Shown here piece after piece: positions 8,505 through 17,536 of a DNA stretch of 64,000 nt (within the stretch, counting starts at the first letter, position 1; every line of letters starts with the position of its first letter). A program made the translations under genes and the position numbers. The DNA is from Parahaliea maris (GTDB taxonomy: Bacteria; Pseudomonadota; Gammaproteobacteria; Pseudomonadales; Halieaceae), in the NCBI RefSeq assembly GCF_008064665.1, contig NZ_VRZA01000003.1:731690-795689 (forward strand), written 5' to 3'. Under the pieces are notes generated by a model, which worked only from the letters and a program-made list of their open reading frames with translations, was not told where the DNA came from and made no database searches.

Positions 8505-9335
8505 TCAGAGTTTTATTGTGCCTTCAAACACGACCGCGGTAGGGCCGGTCATCATCACGTTGTGTCCTTCGCCCCGCCACGTAATAGAGAGCTTACCGCC
8601 CGGCAGCTGAACTGTCACGGTCTCGCTCAGCCAGCCACGGCTGCGGCCATAGGCGACTGCGGCGCAGGCGCCGGTGCCGCAGGCCAGGGTTTCGCCCACA
8701 CCGCGTTCGAATACCCGCAGGCGGATAGTGTCCTCGGCCACGACCTGCATGAAGCCGGCGTTTACCCGCTGGGGGAAGTCCTGATGGCGCTCGATCTGCG
8801 GGCCGAGGCCCTCGACATCGGCGGTGTCCACGTTGTCGACGCGGAGGATGGCGTGGGGATTGCCCATGGAAACCGCTCCCACCTCCAGTTGCTGGGCGCC
8901 GAGGTCGATAACATAGGATGCCGCGCGCTGTTCCGCGCGCAGGGGAATGTCCGCCGGTTCGAAGCGGGGGGCACCCATGTCGACCTCGACCTGGTCGTGG
9001 TCGCGCGCGTTCAGCACGATGACACCGCAGGCGGTCTCCACTGAAATCCGTTTCTTGGCAGTGAGTTTTTTCTCCCTGACGAAACGGGCAAAGCAACGGG
9101 CGCCGTTGCCGCACTGCTCCACTTCGCCGCCGTCGGCGTTGTAGATACGGTAGCGAAAGTCCACATCGGGGCGGCTGGGTGGCTCCACCACCAGCACCTG
9201 GTCACAGCCCACACCGAAGCGACGGTCCGCCAGCTTGCGGATGTCCCTGGAGCGCAACTTGCAGCGTTGGCTGACCAGGTCGATCACGACAAAATCGTTG
9301 CCGGCACCGTGCATTTTGGTAAAGCGGAGAATCAT
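8505..9335 (-). CDS. dapF: Diaminopimelate epimerase
   Basis: A 276-residue PLP-independent racemase converting LL- to meso-diaminopimelate, the precursor of lysine and peptidoglycan. The two catalytic cysteines are in the expected motifs: Cys75 in EQCGNGARC and Cys219 in LACGTGACA. The N-terminus (FTKMHGAGNDFVVID) is typical. It lies 5 bp after lysA, which uses its product, so the two genes are almost certainly translated from one mRNA. Confidence 0.97.
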   Translation of the reverse strand: MILRFTKMHGAGNDFVVIDLVSQRCKLRSRDIRKLADRRFGVGCDQVLVVEPPSRPDVDFRYRIYNADGGEVEQCGNGARCFARFVREKKLTAKKRISVETACGVIVLNARDHDQVEVDMGAPRFEPADIPLRAEQRAASYVIDLGAQQLEVGAVSMGNPHAILRVDNVDTADVEGLGPQIERHQDFPQRVNAGFMQVVAEDTIRLRVFERGVGETLACGTGACAAVAYGRSRGWLSETVTVQLPGGKLSITWRGEGHNVMMTGPTAVVFEGTIKL

Positions 9336-9340
9336 GGGCC

Positions 9341-10597
9341 TCAGCCGCCGTCGGGCAGGCGCTGTTCGCCCCGCAGCAGGTCTTCCAGGGTTTCCCGGCG
9401 GCGAGCGAGATGCAGTTGCTCGCCGTCGACGATAACCTCCGCGGCGCGCGGGCGACTGTTGTAGTTGGAGCTCATGGTGAAGCCGTAGGCACCGGCGCCG
9501 AATACCGCCAGCAGGTCGCCGTCGGTGATGGCTAGCTCGCGGCCCTTGCCGAGGAAGTCGGCGGTTTCACACACCGGGCCGACAATGTCCCAGGTTTTCG
9601 CTTCGCGGCCGGCCACGTGCCGGGCAGGCTGGATGTCCAGCCACGCCTGGTACAGGGCAGGGCGGATCATGTCGTTCATGCCGGCATCGATCAGGGCGAA
9701 ATTGTGCTCGGGGGTGGGCTTGGTGTACTCCACCGCAGTCAGCAGCAGGCCGGCATTGGCGGCGATGGAGCGGCCGGGCTCCAGTACCAGGGTCAATTCG
9801 CGGTCGCCGAGCTCGGCGCGGATGGCCGCTACGTAATCGGCAATGGCGGGCGGTTCCTCGTCGCGGTAACGCACGCCCAGGCCGCCGCCCAGGTCCAGGT
9901 GCCGGATTTCGATGCCCTCGGCGGCCAGCTGGTCCACCAGCCCCAGCAGGCGGTGCAGGGCATCGATGAACGGGCTGAGATCGGTCAGCTGGGAGCCGAT
10001 ATGGCAATCCAGGCCCTGCACATTGATGTTCGGCAATTCGGCGGCCCGGCGATAGACCCGCAGGGCCTCGTCCATGGTGACGCCGAATTTGTTCTCGCGC
10101 AGGCCGGTGGAGATGTAGGGGTGGGTACGTGCGTCCACATCGGGGTTCACCCGCACCGAGACCGGCGCCACCAGGCTCAGTTCGCCGGCCACCCGGTTCA
10201 GTACTTCGAGCTCTGCGGCGGACTCCAGGTTGAAGCAGTGGATGCCCAGTTCCAGCGCACGACGCATCTCTCCCGCGGTCTTGCCGACCCCGGAAAACAC
10301 GGTTTTGGCCGGGTCGCCACCGGCGGCAACCACCCGTTCCAGTTCGCCCACCGAGACGATGTCGAAACCGGCGCCCTGGCGGGCGAGGATATCGAGCACG
10401 GCCAGGTTGGAATTGGCCTTTACCGCATAGCAGATCAGGTGAGGCACGTCCGCGAGCGCCTGCTGGTAAGCGGCGAAGGAGGTTTCCAGCGCCGCCCGTG
10501 AGTATACATAACAGGGGGTGCCAAACTCTCGGGCGATCCGGCTGGCGCTGACGCCCTCAGCGTGGAGTTCGCCCTGCTTGTAATGAAAGTGGTTCAT
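9341..10597 (-). CDS. lysA: Diaminopimelate decarboxylase
   Basis: A 418-residue fold-III PLP enzyme making L-lysine from meso-diaminopimelate. The PLP lysine is Lys60 in YAVKANSNLAVL. The phosphate-binding glycine loop reads HLDLGGGLG, and the C-terminal beta-barrel carries GPVCETADFL with the catalytic Cys and the GAYGFTMSSNYN substrate-binding segment. It sits between lptM and dapF with only 8 and 5 bp gaps, so a compact lysine operon is clear. Confidence 0.97.
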   Translation of the reverse strand: MNHFHYKQGELHAEGVSASRIAREFGTPCYVYSRAALETSFAAYQQALADVPHLICYAVKANSNLAVLDILARQGAGFDIVSVGELERVVAAGGDPAKTVFSGVGKTAGEMRRALELGIHCFNLESAAELEVLNRVAGELSLVAPVSVRVNPDVDARTHPYISTGLRENKFGVTMDEALRVYRRAAELPNINVQGLDCHIGSQLTDLSPFIDALHRLLGLVDQLAAEGIEIRHLDLGGGLGVRYRDEEPPAIADYVAAIRAELGDRELTLVLEPGRSIAANAGLLLTAVEYTKPTPEHNFALIDAGMNDMIRPALYQAWLDIQPARHVAGREAKTWDIVGPVCETADFLGKGRELAITDGDLLAVFGAGAYGFTMSSNYNSRPRAAEVIVDGEQLHLARRRETLEDLLRGEQRLPDGG

Positions 10598-10605
10598 GAT
10601 CGTCT

Positions 10606-10755
10606 TCAGTTGCTGGGAGTCGGGCTGTACCCGGCCGCCTCGCTATCCTCGTCCGCGGGGGGCTGGTCGGGCATGTACAGGGGTCCGGTCTGGCCGCAAC
10701 CCTGCAACAGTGCGCTGACAGCGAGGAAAAGAAAAGCCGCGAATAGCTGGCGCAT
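10606..10755 (-). CDS. lptM: LPS translocon maturation lipoprotein LptM (YifL-like)
   Basis: A 49-residue lipoprotein. It begins MRQLFAAFLFLAVSALLQGC, and the mature end starts with the family signature CGQTGPLYMP followed by an acidic, proline-rich tail. LptM/YifL assists oxidative maturation of LptD in E. coli. The gene order lptM-lysA-dapF-DUF484-xerC-yigB matches the cyaY-yifL-dapF region of enterobacteria and the lppL region of Pseudomonas; cyaY is absent here. Confidence 0.9.
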   Translation of the reverse strand: MRQLFAAFLFLAVSALLQGCGQTGPLYMPDQPPADEDSEAAGYSPTPSN

Positions 10756-10858
10756 GGGAGTCCGCTCTGGTGCCAAAGCGGCCGATTATAGCCATTGCTA
10801 GAAACGGGTGCGAGCAGACCTTATGATGAAACCGACCGAGTATAAGAGTGGAACCATC

Positions 10859-11878
10859 ATGGCCGGACGAATTCCCGCCGCGGCCGGGGGGCTGTTTCTG
10901 GCGTTCGCGTGGGTGATCGCCAGCCCAGCGCAGGCGCAGACAGCTCGCGCGCCACAGGCGGAAGAACCCCTGTATGTGAAGAATCTCAGCCCGGTGGCAG
11001 GTCTGCTGGGGCTGCCATCCCAGCGCAGTGCGGCAGTTGCTGACCCGGGTCAGTGGAGCCTGGCTGTGCACGGCAGCGTGGCCAACCACTATGTGCGTGA
11101 TCGCAGCGGTGTGGAAGCCCTGAACCTGGATGGCGAGACCCGGCGCCTGGCGCTGGAGCTGCGCTACGCCTTTGCCTCCAACTGGGAATTGCAGCTGGAA
11201 CTACCCTGGCTGCAGCAGGACGAGGGCGTGCTCGATAGCGCGATTGACGGCTGGCACGATTTCTGGGGGATGCCCGACAACGGCCGCGGGGACGCCGCGA
11301 GCGACCTGCTGGACTATCGCTATGCCGACCGGCAACAGCTCCGCTTTGCCCTGCTGGGGGAGAGCAGTGGTATCGGCGACGCCAGCTTGGCCGTGCAGCG
11401 ACGGCTGTACCGCGACGACAGCCTCGATCTCGCCGTGGCCCTGGGCTACAAGTTCGGCACGGGGGAGCCCGGGGATTTTACCGGCAGTGGGGAGGGCGAT
11501 GTGTACGCGGCGCTGCGGCTCAGCGGCCAGGCGCTCGGTGGGCTGCCCCTGGACTGGCATGCCCAGGCGGGCTATCTGCGGGCGGGAGAAGTGGATCTGT
11601 TGGGGCCGCGCCAGGAGCGCAATCTTTGGTTTGCCGGCGGCGCCCTGAGCTGGGCATTCGCAGAGCGCTGGCGCCTGCTGGGGCAGCTGGATACCCACGC
11701 CGCGCCACTGGACAGCGCCCTGGATGCCCTGGGCAGTACTGCAGTGCTGCTGAGCGGCGGGCTGCGCTGGTACGCGAGCCCCGACTGGGCGCTGGATTTC
11801 ACGGTGATTGAGGATATCGCGGTGGAAACGGCTCCCGATGTGACCTTCCAGTTTGATCTGCGCTATCGACCGGGTTAG
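10859..11878 (+). CDS. DUF3187 family outer-membrane-like protein
   Basis: A 339-residue secreted protein. I chose ATG 10859 because it gives a signal peptide ending ASPAQAQ; in-frame starts at 10823/10826 or GTG 10808 would only lengthen the N-region. The mature part has the DUF3187 opening (LYVKNLSPVAGLLGLPSQRSA) and many amphipathic beta-strands, ending in FQFDLRYRPG, so an outer-membrane barrel is likely. Function is unknown. It is divergent from lptM. Its final codons and stop lie in the first unit of a 17-bp tandem repeat. Confidence 0.7.
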   Translation: MAGRIPAAAGGLFLAFAWVIASPAQAQTARAPQAEEPLYVKNLSPVAGLLGLPSQRSAAVADPGQWSLAVHGSVANHYVRDRSGVEALNLDGETRRLALELRYAFASNWELQLELPWLQQDEGVLDSAIDGWHDFWGMPDNGRGDAASDLLDYRYADRQQLRFALLGESSGIGDASLAVQRRLYRDDSLDLAVALGYKFGTGEPGDFTGSGEGDVYAALRLSGQALGGLPLDWHAQAGYLRAGEVDLLGPRQERNLWFAGGALSWAFAERWRLLGQLDTHAAPLDSALDALGSTAVLLSGGLRWYASPDWALDFTVIEDIAVETAPDVTFQFDLRYRPG

Positions 11879-11949
11879 GGCATCGACCGGGTTAGGGCAT
11901 CGACCGGGTTAAGGCATCGACCGGGTTAAGGCATCGACCCGGTTAGGGC
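11865..11949. repeat. Five tandem 17-bp repeats at the end of the DUF3187 gene
   Basis: Five consecutive 17-bp units of the form ATCGACCGGGTTAGGGC start at 11865, 11882, 11899, 11916 and 11933. Units 1 and 2 are identical, units 3 and 4 carry TTAAGG, and unit 5 has CCCGG for CCGGG. The first unit encodes the last residues and the stop codon of the upstream gene, so copy-number change would leave that protein unaltered. The array fills most of the gap to argH. Confidence 0.95.
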
Positions 11950-11991
11950 ATTACCCATTTAACCGGGCCGGTGCTTTCGGGTTTGCGGGTT

Positions 11992-13392
11992 TCAGGCGCG
12001 GGCTTCTACCAGCGCCCGGGCCCGTTCCGCTGCGGCCCGTACCTGCGCCGGTGCTGTGCCGCCGAGGTGGTCGCGGGCGGCCAGTGATCCCTCCAGCGTC
12101 AGGACCTCGAACACATCCTCACCGATGTCGGCGCTGAATCCCTGCAGGGTTTCCAGTGACATCTCCGCCAGGTCGAGGCCACTGGCTACGCCGTGGGCCA
12201 CAGCCTTGCCCACCACCTCGTGGGCGTCGCGGAAGGGCAGGCCCTTGCGCACCAGGTAGTCCGCCAGGTCGGTGGCCGTGGAGAAACCGCGACGGGCCGC
12301 TTCGCGCATGTGGTCTTCGCGGGCGCGAATCGCCGGCACCATGTCGGCGAAGGCGCGCAGGCAGTCGACCACGGTGTCGATGGTGTCGAACAGGGGTTCC
12401 TTGTCTTCCTGGTTGTCCTTGTTGTAGGCCAGTGGCTGGCTCTTCATCAGGGTGAGCAGGGAAATCAGGTGACCGTTCACCCGCCCTGTCTTGCCGCGCA
12501 CCAGTTCCGGTACGTCCGGGTTTTTCTTCTGCGGCATGATGGATGAGCCGGTGCAGAAGCGGTCGGGCAGCTCGATAAAGTTGAACTGGGCCGAGGTCCA
12601 CAGCACCAGTTCCTCGCTCATGCGCGACAGGTGGGTCAGCAGCAGGGCGGCAAATCCGCAGAATTCAATGGCAAAATCGCGGTCTGACACCGAGTCCAGG
12701 GAGTTTTCCGTGGGCTTGTCGAAGCCGAGGCTGGCGGCGGTCAGCTCCCGCTGGATGGGGTAAGTGGTGCCGGCCAGTGCGGCGGCCCCCAGCGGAGACT
12801 GGTTGAGGCGCTTGCGGCAATCCAGCAGGCGACCGTGATCGCGTTCCAGCATTTCATTCCAGGCCAGCAGGTGGTGGCCGAAAGCGACCGGCTGGGCGGT
12901 CTGCAGGTGGGTGAAGCCGGGCATGACCGTGTCGGCATGCTGCTCCGCCAGGCCGATGGTGCCCAGCTGCAGGCGCGACAGCTCGGCGGCGATGTGGTCG
13001 ATGGCCTTGCGCAGGTGCAGGCGAATATCCGTGGCCACCTGGTCGTTGCGGGAGCGGCCGGTATGCAGCTTCTTGCCGGTGACGCCAATCAGCTGGGTCA
13101 GCCGGGACTCGATGTTCATGTGTACGTCTTCGAGCTCCACCGACCACTCGAAGCTGCCGTTGGCAATTTCCTCGCGAATCTGGCCCAGGCCGCTCTCGAT
13201 CTGGGCCAGCTCCTCGCTGCTCAACACACCGACCTGGCACAGCATGGCGGCGTGGGCCAGGGAGCCCTCGATGTCTTCTTGCGCCATGCGCTGGTCGAAA
13301 TTTACGGAAGCGGTAAAACGCTGTACGAAGCTGTCGGTGGCTTCGGTGAAGCGGCCGCCCCACAGCTTGCTGGTGTCCTGATCCTTGCTCAT
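11992..13392 (-). CDS. argH: Argininosuccinate lyase
   Basis: A 466-residue enzyme of the fumarase/aspartase superfamily that splits argininosuccinate into arginine and fumarate. The signature loop [12 protein letters not shown] is intact, as are the [12 protein letters not shown] and HLQTAQP motifs. The start at 13392 gives [17 protein letters not shown], the usual N-terminus. It is divergent from algZ, as in Pseudomonas, with a 116-bp shared promoter region. Confidence 0.97.
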   Translation of the reverse strand: MSKDQDTSKLWGGRFTEATDSFVQRFTASVNFDQRMAQEDIEGSLAHAAMLCQVGVLSSEELAQIESGLGQIREEIANGSFEWSVELEDVHMNIESRLTQLIGVTGKKLHTGRSRNDQVATDIRLHLRKAIDHIAAELSRLQLGTIGLAEQHADTVMPGFTHLQTAQPVAFGHHLLAWNEMLERDHGRLLDCRKRLNQSPLGAAALAGTTYPIQRELTAASLGFDKPTENSLDSVSDRDFAIEFCGFAALLLTHLSRMSEELVLWTSAQFNFIELPDRFCTGSSIMPQKKNPDVPELVRGKTGRVNGHLISLLTLMKSQPLAYNKDNQEDKEPLFDTIDTVVDCLRAFADMVPAIRAREDHMREAARRGFSTATDLADYLVRKGLPFRDAHEVVGKAVAHGVASGLDLAEMSLETLQGFSADIGEDVFEVLTLEGSLAARDHLGGTAPAQVRAAAERARALVEARA

Positions 13393-13508
13393 GGTGCCCT
13401 TGAGTCCTGCTTGATTGGCCTTGGCGCCACAGTGGCGCGGTGTGATCGCACTTGTCGGTGCGAAAGCGGGATGCAAGTATACCAGCTATCCAGGGGAGGG
13501 AGCTGGGC

Positions 13509-14630
13509 ATGCAGCCGGGCGTAACAGGACAGACAGCAGGGCACCGGGAAGGTCGGAACGGGGGTAACGGGGCGGGCGCCCCCGGGGAATTTTTCATTCC
13601 GGACCTGTGCGGCACGCGGCAGGTGTTTCTCATCGTGCTGCTGGCCCAGTTGCTGGTGCTGGTGTACACCCTGGCGGTGAGTGGGCTGCCCAACTTTCAC
13701 TGGAACCTGCTGGGGGAGGCGTCCCTGTTCGTGCAGTGGGTGGTGCTGCTGAGCACCGCCCTGCTGTGCCTGTTGCGCGGACCCTTTGCCCGCCTGGGCG
13801 TGTTCGCCGCGACCTGCGGCAGCCTGCTGCTGGTGCTGCTGGTCACAGCGGCCAGCACCGCAGCCAGCAGCTGGGTCTACCCCGACCTGCAGGCCGGCCG
13901 CATCGACGGCTGGAACCTGCTGCGCAACCTGCTGGTGGCGCTGGTGGTGGCGGGAGTGGTGCTGCGCTACTTCTACCTGCAGCAGCAGCTCCGCCAGCGG
14001 GAGCACTCAGAGCTCCAGGCCAGGGTCGATGCCCTGCGCGCTCGCATCCGCCCGCATTTCCTGTTCAATACCCTCAACAGTATCGTCAGCCTCATTGAAA
14101 CCCGCCCCGACCTGGCCGAGCGCGCGGTGGAGGACCTGGCGGAGCTGTTTCGCGGCAGCCTGCGGGAAGCCACCGAGCTGGTCACCGTGGCCGACGAGGT
14201 TCGCCTGTGCGAGTTGTACCTCGGCATCGAGCAATTGCGGCTGGGGGAGCGCCTGCAGGTGGAGTGGGACGTGGAAGACGCCTGCCGGGACATCCCCATG
14301 CCGAGCCTGGTGCTGCAACCGCTGGTGGAAAACGCCGTCTACCACGGCATCGCCCGCCGCAGTGAGGGGGGCTGTATCACCGTTGCCGTGAGCTGCCGGG
14401 GCGGTCAGTTACAGGCCGAGGTGAGTAACCCCGCGGCGGTGGATGAGGGGGTGGGAGGCATGCACATTGCGCTCGACAATATCGAACAGCGCCTGCACGG
14501 CCAGTATGGCGACGACGCAGGGCTGGAGCTCGCGCGGGACGGGGGCGAATTCCGGGTGCGTCTGCACTACCCCTGCCCGCCCTGCCCCGAGCCGGGACTC
14601 GCTCCGGGCGCGGCGGGAGTAACCGGGTGA
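13509..14630 (+). CDS. algZ: Sensor histidine kinase AlgZ/FimS (LytS-like)
   Basis: A 373-residue membrane histidine kinase. ATG 13509 is chosen because a GGAGGGAG ribosome-binding site precedes it at the right distance. Four hydrophobic segments occupy about residues 40-160. The His_kinase domain carries the phospho-acceptor motif RPHFLFNTLN, and the ATPase N-box reads PLVENAVYHGI. The partner regulator overlaps it by 4 bp (GTGA). AlgZ/AlgR controls twitching, alginate and virulence in Pseudomonas; targets here are unknown. Confidence 0.9.
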   Translation: MQPGVTGQTAGHREGRNGGNGAGAPGEFFIPDLCGTRQVFLIVLLAQLLVLVYTLAVSGLPNFHWNLLGEASLFVQWVVLLSTALLCLLRGPFARLGVFAATCGSLLLVLLVTAASTAASSWVYPDLQAGRIDGWNLLRNLLVALVVAGVVLRYFYLQQQLRQREHSELQARVDALRARIRPHFLFNTLNSIVSLIETRPDLAERAVEDLAELFRGSLREATELVTVADEVRLCELYLGIEQLRLGERLQVEWDVEDACRDIPMPSLVLQPLVENAVYHGIARRSEGGCITVAVSCRGGQLQAEVSNPAAVDEGVGGMHIALDNIEQRLHGQYGDDAGLELARDGGEFRVRLHYPCPPCPEPGLAPGAAGVTG

Positions 14631-15352
14631 AAGTACTGATCGTAGATGACGAACCCCTGGCCAGGGAGCGTCTGCAGCGCCTGCTGGGGCGGGTGCGCCC
14701 GGACGTCGAGAGCCGCACTGCAGACAGCGGGGAGTCGGCAGTGGCCGAACTGGCCCGGTTTGACGCTGAGCTGATCCTGCTGGATGTGCGCATGCCCGGC
14801 ATGGGAGGGTTGGCCCTGGCAGCCAAAGTGGCGGAACAGGAGCAGCCTCCGGCAGTCATTTTTTGCACTGCCTACGACGAGTACGCCCTGGATGCCCTGC
14901 GCCACCAGGCCGTCGCCTACCTGCTCAAGCCGGTGCGCGAGGCGGAACTCGAGCAGGCCCTGGCCCAGGCGGGCCGGGTCAACCGGGCCCAGGTCGCGGC
15001 CCTGCGGGAGGAGCCCGCGAGCGGCCGGCGCCAGGTCAGCAGCCAGGGGCACCGCGGGCTGGAAACGCTGCCGGTGGCGGACATTCGCTGTTTTGTGGCG
15101 GAGCAGAAGTACGTGACGGCCTACGCCAGCGGACGCGAACTGCTGTTACCCGACGCCCTGAAGGACCTGGAGGAGGAGTTTGGCGATCGCTTCCTGCGGG
15201 TGCATCGCAATGCGCTGGTGGCTCTGGCCCATGTGCTGCGGTTGGCGCGTGACGGTGATGGCTGGTGTGTCGAACTGGAGGGTACCGACCTGCGCCCCGC
15301 GGTCAGCCGGCGGCATCTGGCTGCGGTGAAGGAGCGGTTGCTGTCCCGGTGA
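14627..15352 (+). CDS. algR: LytTR-type response regulator AlgR
   Basis: A 241-residue response regulator. The receiver domain holds the acidic pair DDE near residue 7-9, the phospho-acceptor Asp53 (LLDVRMPGMGG) and the LKP lysine. The C-terminal half is a LytTR DNA-binding domain (residues about 140-240, with RCFVAEQKYVTAY and FLRVHRNALV). It starts with GTG inside the algZ stop, indicating coupled translation. The haem genes follow after a 465-bp gap occupied by two palindromic repeats. Confidence 0.93.
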   Translation: MKVLIVDDEPLARERLQRLLGRVRPDVESRTADSGESAVAELARFDAELILLDVRMPGMGGLALAAKVAEQEQPPAVIFCTAYDEYALDALRHQAVAYLLKPVREAELEQALAQAGRVNRAQVAALREEPASGRRQVSSQGHRGLETLPVADIRCFVAEQKYVTAYASGRELLLPDALKDLEEEFGDRFLRVHRNALVALAHVLRLARDGDGWCVELEGTDLRPAVSRRHLAAVKERLLSR

Positions 15353-15402
15353 GAGAGTTTGTTTTCGTCTACGGATGGTGGAGCTCTTGACCCGCGCGCC
15401 CG

Positions 15403-15497
15403 CCTGCCGGGGCCTTTCCGGGACACGCCGTGAACCCGTCCATGGGGGCTCCTCAGCGGCATCCATGCCGCTGAAGGTCCCGGAAAGGCCCCGCCAC
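15403..15497 (-). repeat. Long intergenic palindrome, copy 1 (reverse orientation)
   Basis: Perfect 16-bp inverted arms (GGGGCCTTTCCGGGAC at 15409-15424 and its complement at 15477-15492) enclose a 52-nt interior. Inside is a nested palindrome with 10-bp arms TCAGCGGCAT/ATGCCGCTGA at 15453-15474. Read on the minus strand, the interior is ATGGATG core, then GAGGAGC, then a second core CCATGGACGG followed by TTCACGGCG. This is the same order as copies 2 and 4b on the plus strand. Confidence 0.9.
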
Positions 15498-15585
15498 GCG
15501 GACGCACTCCGTCGGAGATAATTTGTCTCACGTGACTCCGTATCCGGGCGAGCAGAGTTTTGCGCGGAAGCAGGGTGTGAACTGG

Positions 15586-15680
15586 GGGTACGCCTCGCCG
15601 GACCTTCAGCGGCCATGGATGGCCGCTGAGGAGCGCGACATGGATGTCATGCTTTCAGCGTGTCCGGCGAGGCGTGCGCC
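15586..15680 (+). repeat. Long intergenic palindrome, copy 2
   Basis: Perfect 14-bp arms (ACGCCTCGCCGGAC at 15590-15603 and complement at 15662-15675) flank a 58-nt interior. The interior has a nested palindrome with 11-bp arms (TCAGCGGCCAT/ATGGCCGCTGA, 15606-15629), then GAGGAGC, then GACATGGATGTC (15637-15648) and TTTCAGCG before the right arm. Arms differ in sequence from copy 1 while the cores are conserved. Confidence 0.9.
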
Positions 15681-15817
15681 CAGATCACGCCCGGCCTACG
15701 GAGCACCTTTTCGCGTACGTGCGCACGCTCAGAGGTTTCGTATCCTTGAGTGCTCTCCATTAGCTGAGCACTCACCCGACTGTTATCATGCCCACTTTGC
15801 TTCCGGATCGTTTCCCC

Positions 15818-16744
15818 ATGTCTCGCACCCTCACCATCGCCACTCGTGAATCCCTCCTTGCCCTGTGGCAGGCAGAGTTTGTGCGCGACGCCCTGCAGGG
15901 CGCGCACCCCGGGTTGGATGTGCAGTTGCTGGGCATGACCTCCCGGGGCGACCAGTTGCTGGACGTGCCGCTGTCCAAAGTGGGTGGCAAGGGCCTGTTC
16001 GTGAAAGAACTGGAAACCGCCCTGCTGGACGGCTCTGCCGACATCGCAGTGCACTCCATGAAAGACGTACCCATGGAGTTCCCTGAAGGTTTGCAGCTCG
16101 GTGTCATTTGCGAGCGTGAAGATCCCTCGGACGCCTTCGTCAGTAATCGCTTCGACACGCTGGAAGCCCTTCCTGCGGGGGCCGTGGTGGGTACCTCGAG
16201 CCTGCGCCGCGAGTGCCAGCTGCGCCAGCAGCGGCCCGACCTGGAGGTGAAGTTCCTGCGGGGCAACGTCCAGACCCGCTTGCGCAAACTCGACGAGGGC
16301 GAGTACGACGCCATTATCCTTGCGACCGCCGGCCTGTTGCGGCTGGAACTGGCAGAGCGCATTCGCCAGCGCATCCCGCATGGCCTGTCACTGCCCGCGG
16401 GAGGGCAGGGAGCGGTGGGTATCGAGCTGCGTACGGACGACCCCGCGACACTGGCGCTGCTGCAACCCCTGCACCACGAGCCGACCGCCCTGTGCGTGAC
16501 CGCCGAGCGCTCGCTCAACCGACGCCTCGAGGGTGGTTGCCAGGTGCCGATTGCCTGCTACGCAGAGCTCGAGGGTGATGGGCTGTGGTTGCGGGGCCGG
16601 GTGGGGCGCCCCGACGGCTCGCTGTTGTTGCAGGCCGAGGGCCGGGGGCCTGCCAGCGAGGCAGAGGCCCTGGGCATCGCGGTGGCGGAAGATCTGCTGG
16701 CCCAGGGCGCAGGAGACATTCTGGCGGAGGTCTATGGTCGCTGA
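15818..16744 (+). CDS. hemC: Hydroxymethylbilane synthase (porphobilinogen deaminase)
   Basis: A 308-residue enzyme assembling four porphobilinogens into hydroxymethylbilane. The dipyrromethane cofactor cysteine is Cys241 ([12 protein letters not shown]), and the catalytic Asp83 is in SMKDVP. The start at 15818 gives [12 protein letters not shown], the usual N-terminus; an ATG 30 bp earlier would add a non-conserved extension. It heads the hemC-hemD-hemX-hemY run downstream of algZR, an order I recall from Pseudomonas. Confidence 0.97.
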   Translation: MSRTLTIATRESLLALWQAEFVRDALQGAHPGLDVQLLGMTSRGDQLLDVPLSKVGGKGLFVKELETALLDGSADIAVHSMKDVPMEFPEGLQLGVICEREDPSDAFVSNRFDTLEALPAGAVVGTSSLRRECQLRQQRPDLEVKFLRGNVQTRLRKLDEGEYDAIILATAGLLRLELAERIRQRIPHGLSLPAGGQGAVGIELRTDDPATLALLQPLHHEPTALCVTAERSLNRRLEGGCQVPIACYAELEGDGLWLRGRVGRPDGSLLLQAEGRGPASEAEALGIAVAEDLLAQGAGDILAEVYGR

Positions 16745-16759
16745 GCGGGAGTACTGAGC

Positions 16760-17536
16760 GTGGGGAGCAGGGGCGTACTGGTCACCCGGCCGCAGGGGCA
16801 GGCGGATTCACTGTGTGCTGCACTCGAGCAGCGGGGCCTGCGCGCCCATCACCAGCCCCTGATCCAGCTGCAGGCACTCACCGAGCTCGACCCCGCCTCC
16901 CGCCAGTGTGTGCTGGACCTCGATCTCTACCAGCACATTATTTTCATCAGTCGCAACGCGGTGCGCTTCGCCCTTCCCTGGCTGGAAGACTACTGGCCAC
17001 AGTGGCCTGTCGGGGTGTGCTGGTATGCCGTGGGGGCGGCCACCGGCCGCAGCCTGGCCGAACACGGTATCGATGCCCGGTTACCCGGCGACGAGATGAA
17101 CAGCGAAGGCCTGTTGCGGCTGGCCGGCCTGCGCGAGCTCAGCGGGCAGCGTGCCCTGATCGTCAAGGGGCTGGGTGGTCGCGAATTCCTGCGGGATGAA
17201 TTACAGCGCCGCGGCGCCAGGGTAGACCAGCTGGCCTGCTATCGCCGCAGTCCGGTGCGCCTGCCCGAGGGGCTCATGGCCTCCCGTTTCGAGGACTGGC
17301 AGATCGACGCCGTGCTGATCAGCAGCGGGGAGGGGCTGGGCAATCTGCTGGCCATGTTGAGTGCGGAAGAAACCGCAAAGTTATGGCAGACTACTGTGGT
17401 AGTGCCCTCGGAGCGGGTTGCCGAGCAGGCCCGTGCCGCCGGACTCGAGCGGGTGCGGTTGGCGGCCAATGCCTCTGACGACGCCATGCTCGATGCCCTG
17501 GACCAGTGGCTGCAAGAGACCGGAGATCTTGAGTGA
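16760..17536 (+). CDS. hemD: Uroporphyrinogen-III synthase
   Basis: A 258-residue protein with the two-domain HemD fold, starting GTG 16760 after GGGAG. It carries the VLVTRPQGQADSL start and the ALIVKGLGGREFL segment in the middle. HemD is poorly conserved in sequence, so the placement directly between hemC and hemX is strong support. It inverts the D ring and cyclises hydroxymethylbilane. Its stop overlaps the GTG of hemX. Confidence 0.9.
   Translation: MGSRGVLVTRPQGQADSLCAALEQRGLRAHHQPLIQLQALTELDPASRQCVLDLDLYQHIIFISRNAVRFALPWLEDYWPQWPVGVCWYAVGAATGRSLAEHGIDARLPGDEMNSEGLLRLAGLRELSGQRALIVKGLGGREFLRDELQRRGARVDQLACYRRSPVRLPEGLMASRFEDWQIDAVLISSGEGLGNLLAMLSAEETAKLWQTTVVVPSERVAEQARAAGLERVRLAANASDDAMLDALDQWLQETGDLE

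Larger units (their letters stand above)
15353..15817. other. 465-bp algR-hemC gap holding two palindromes
   Basis: No convincing coding frame is present. The gap is occupied by two family members of the long palindrome (15403-15497 and 15586-15680) in opposite orientations, separated by about 90 bp. The remainder, 15681-15817, should contain the hemC promoter, but I could not identify hexamers with confidence. Confidence 0.7.
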
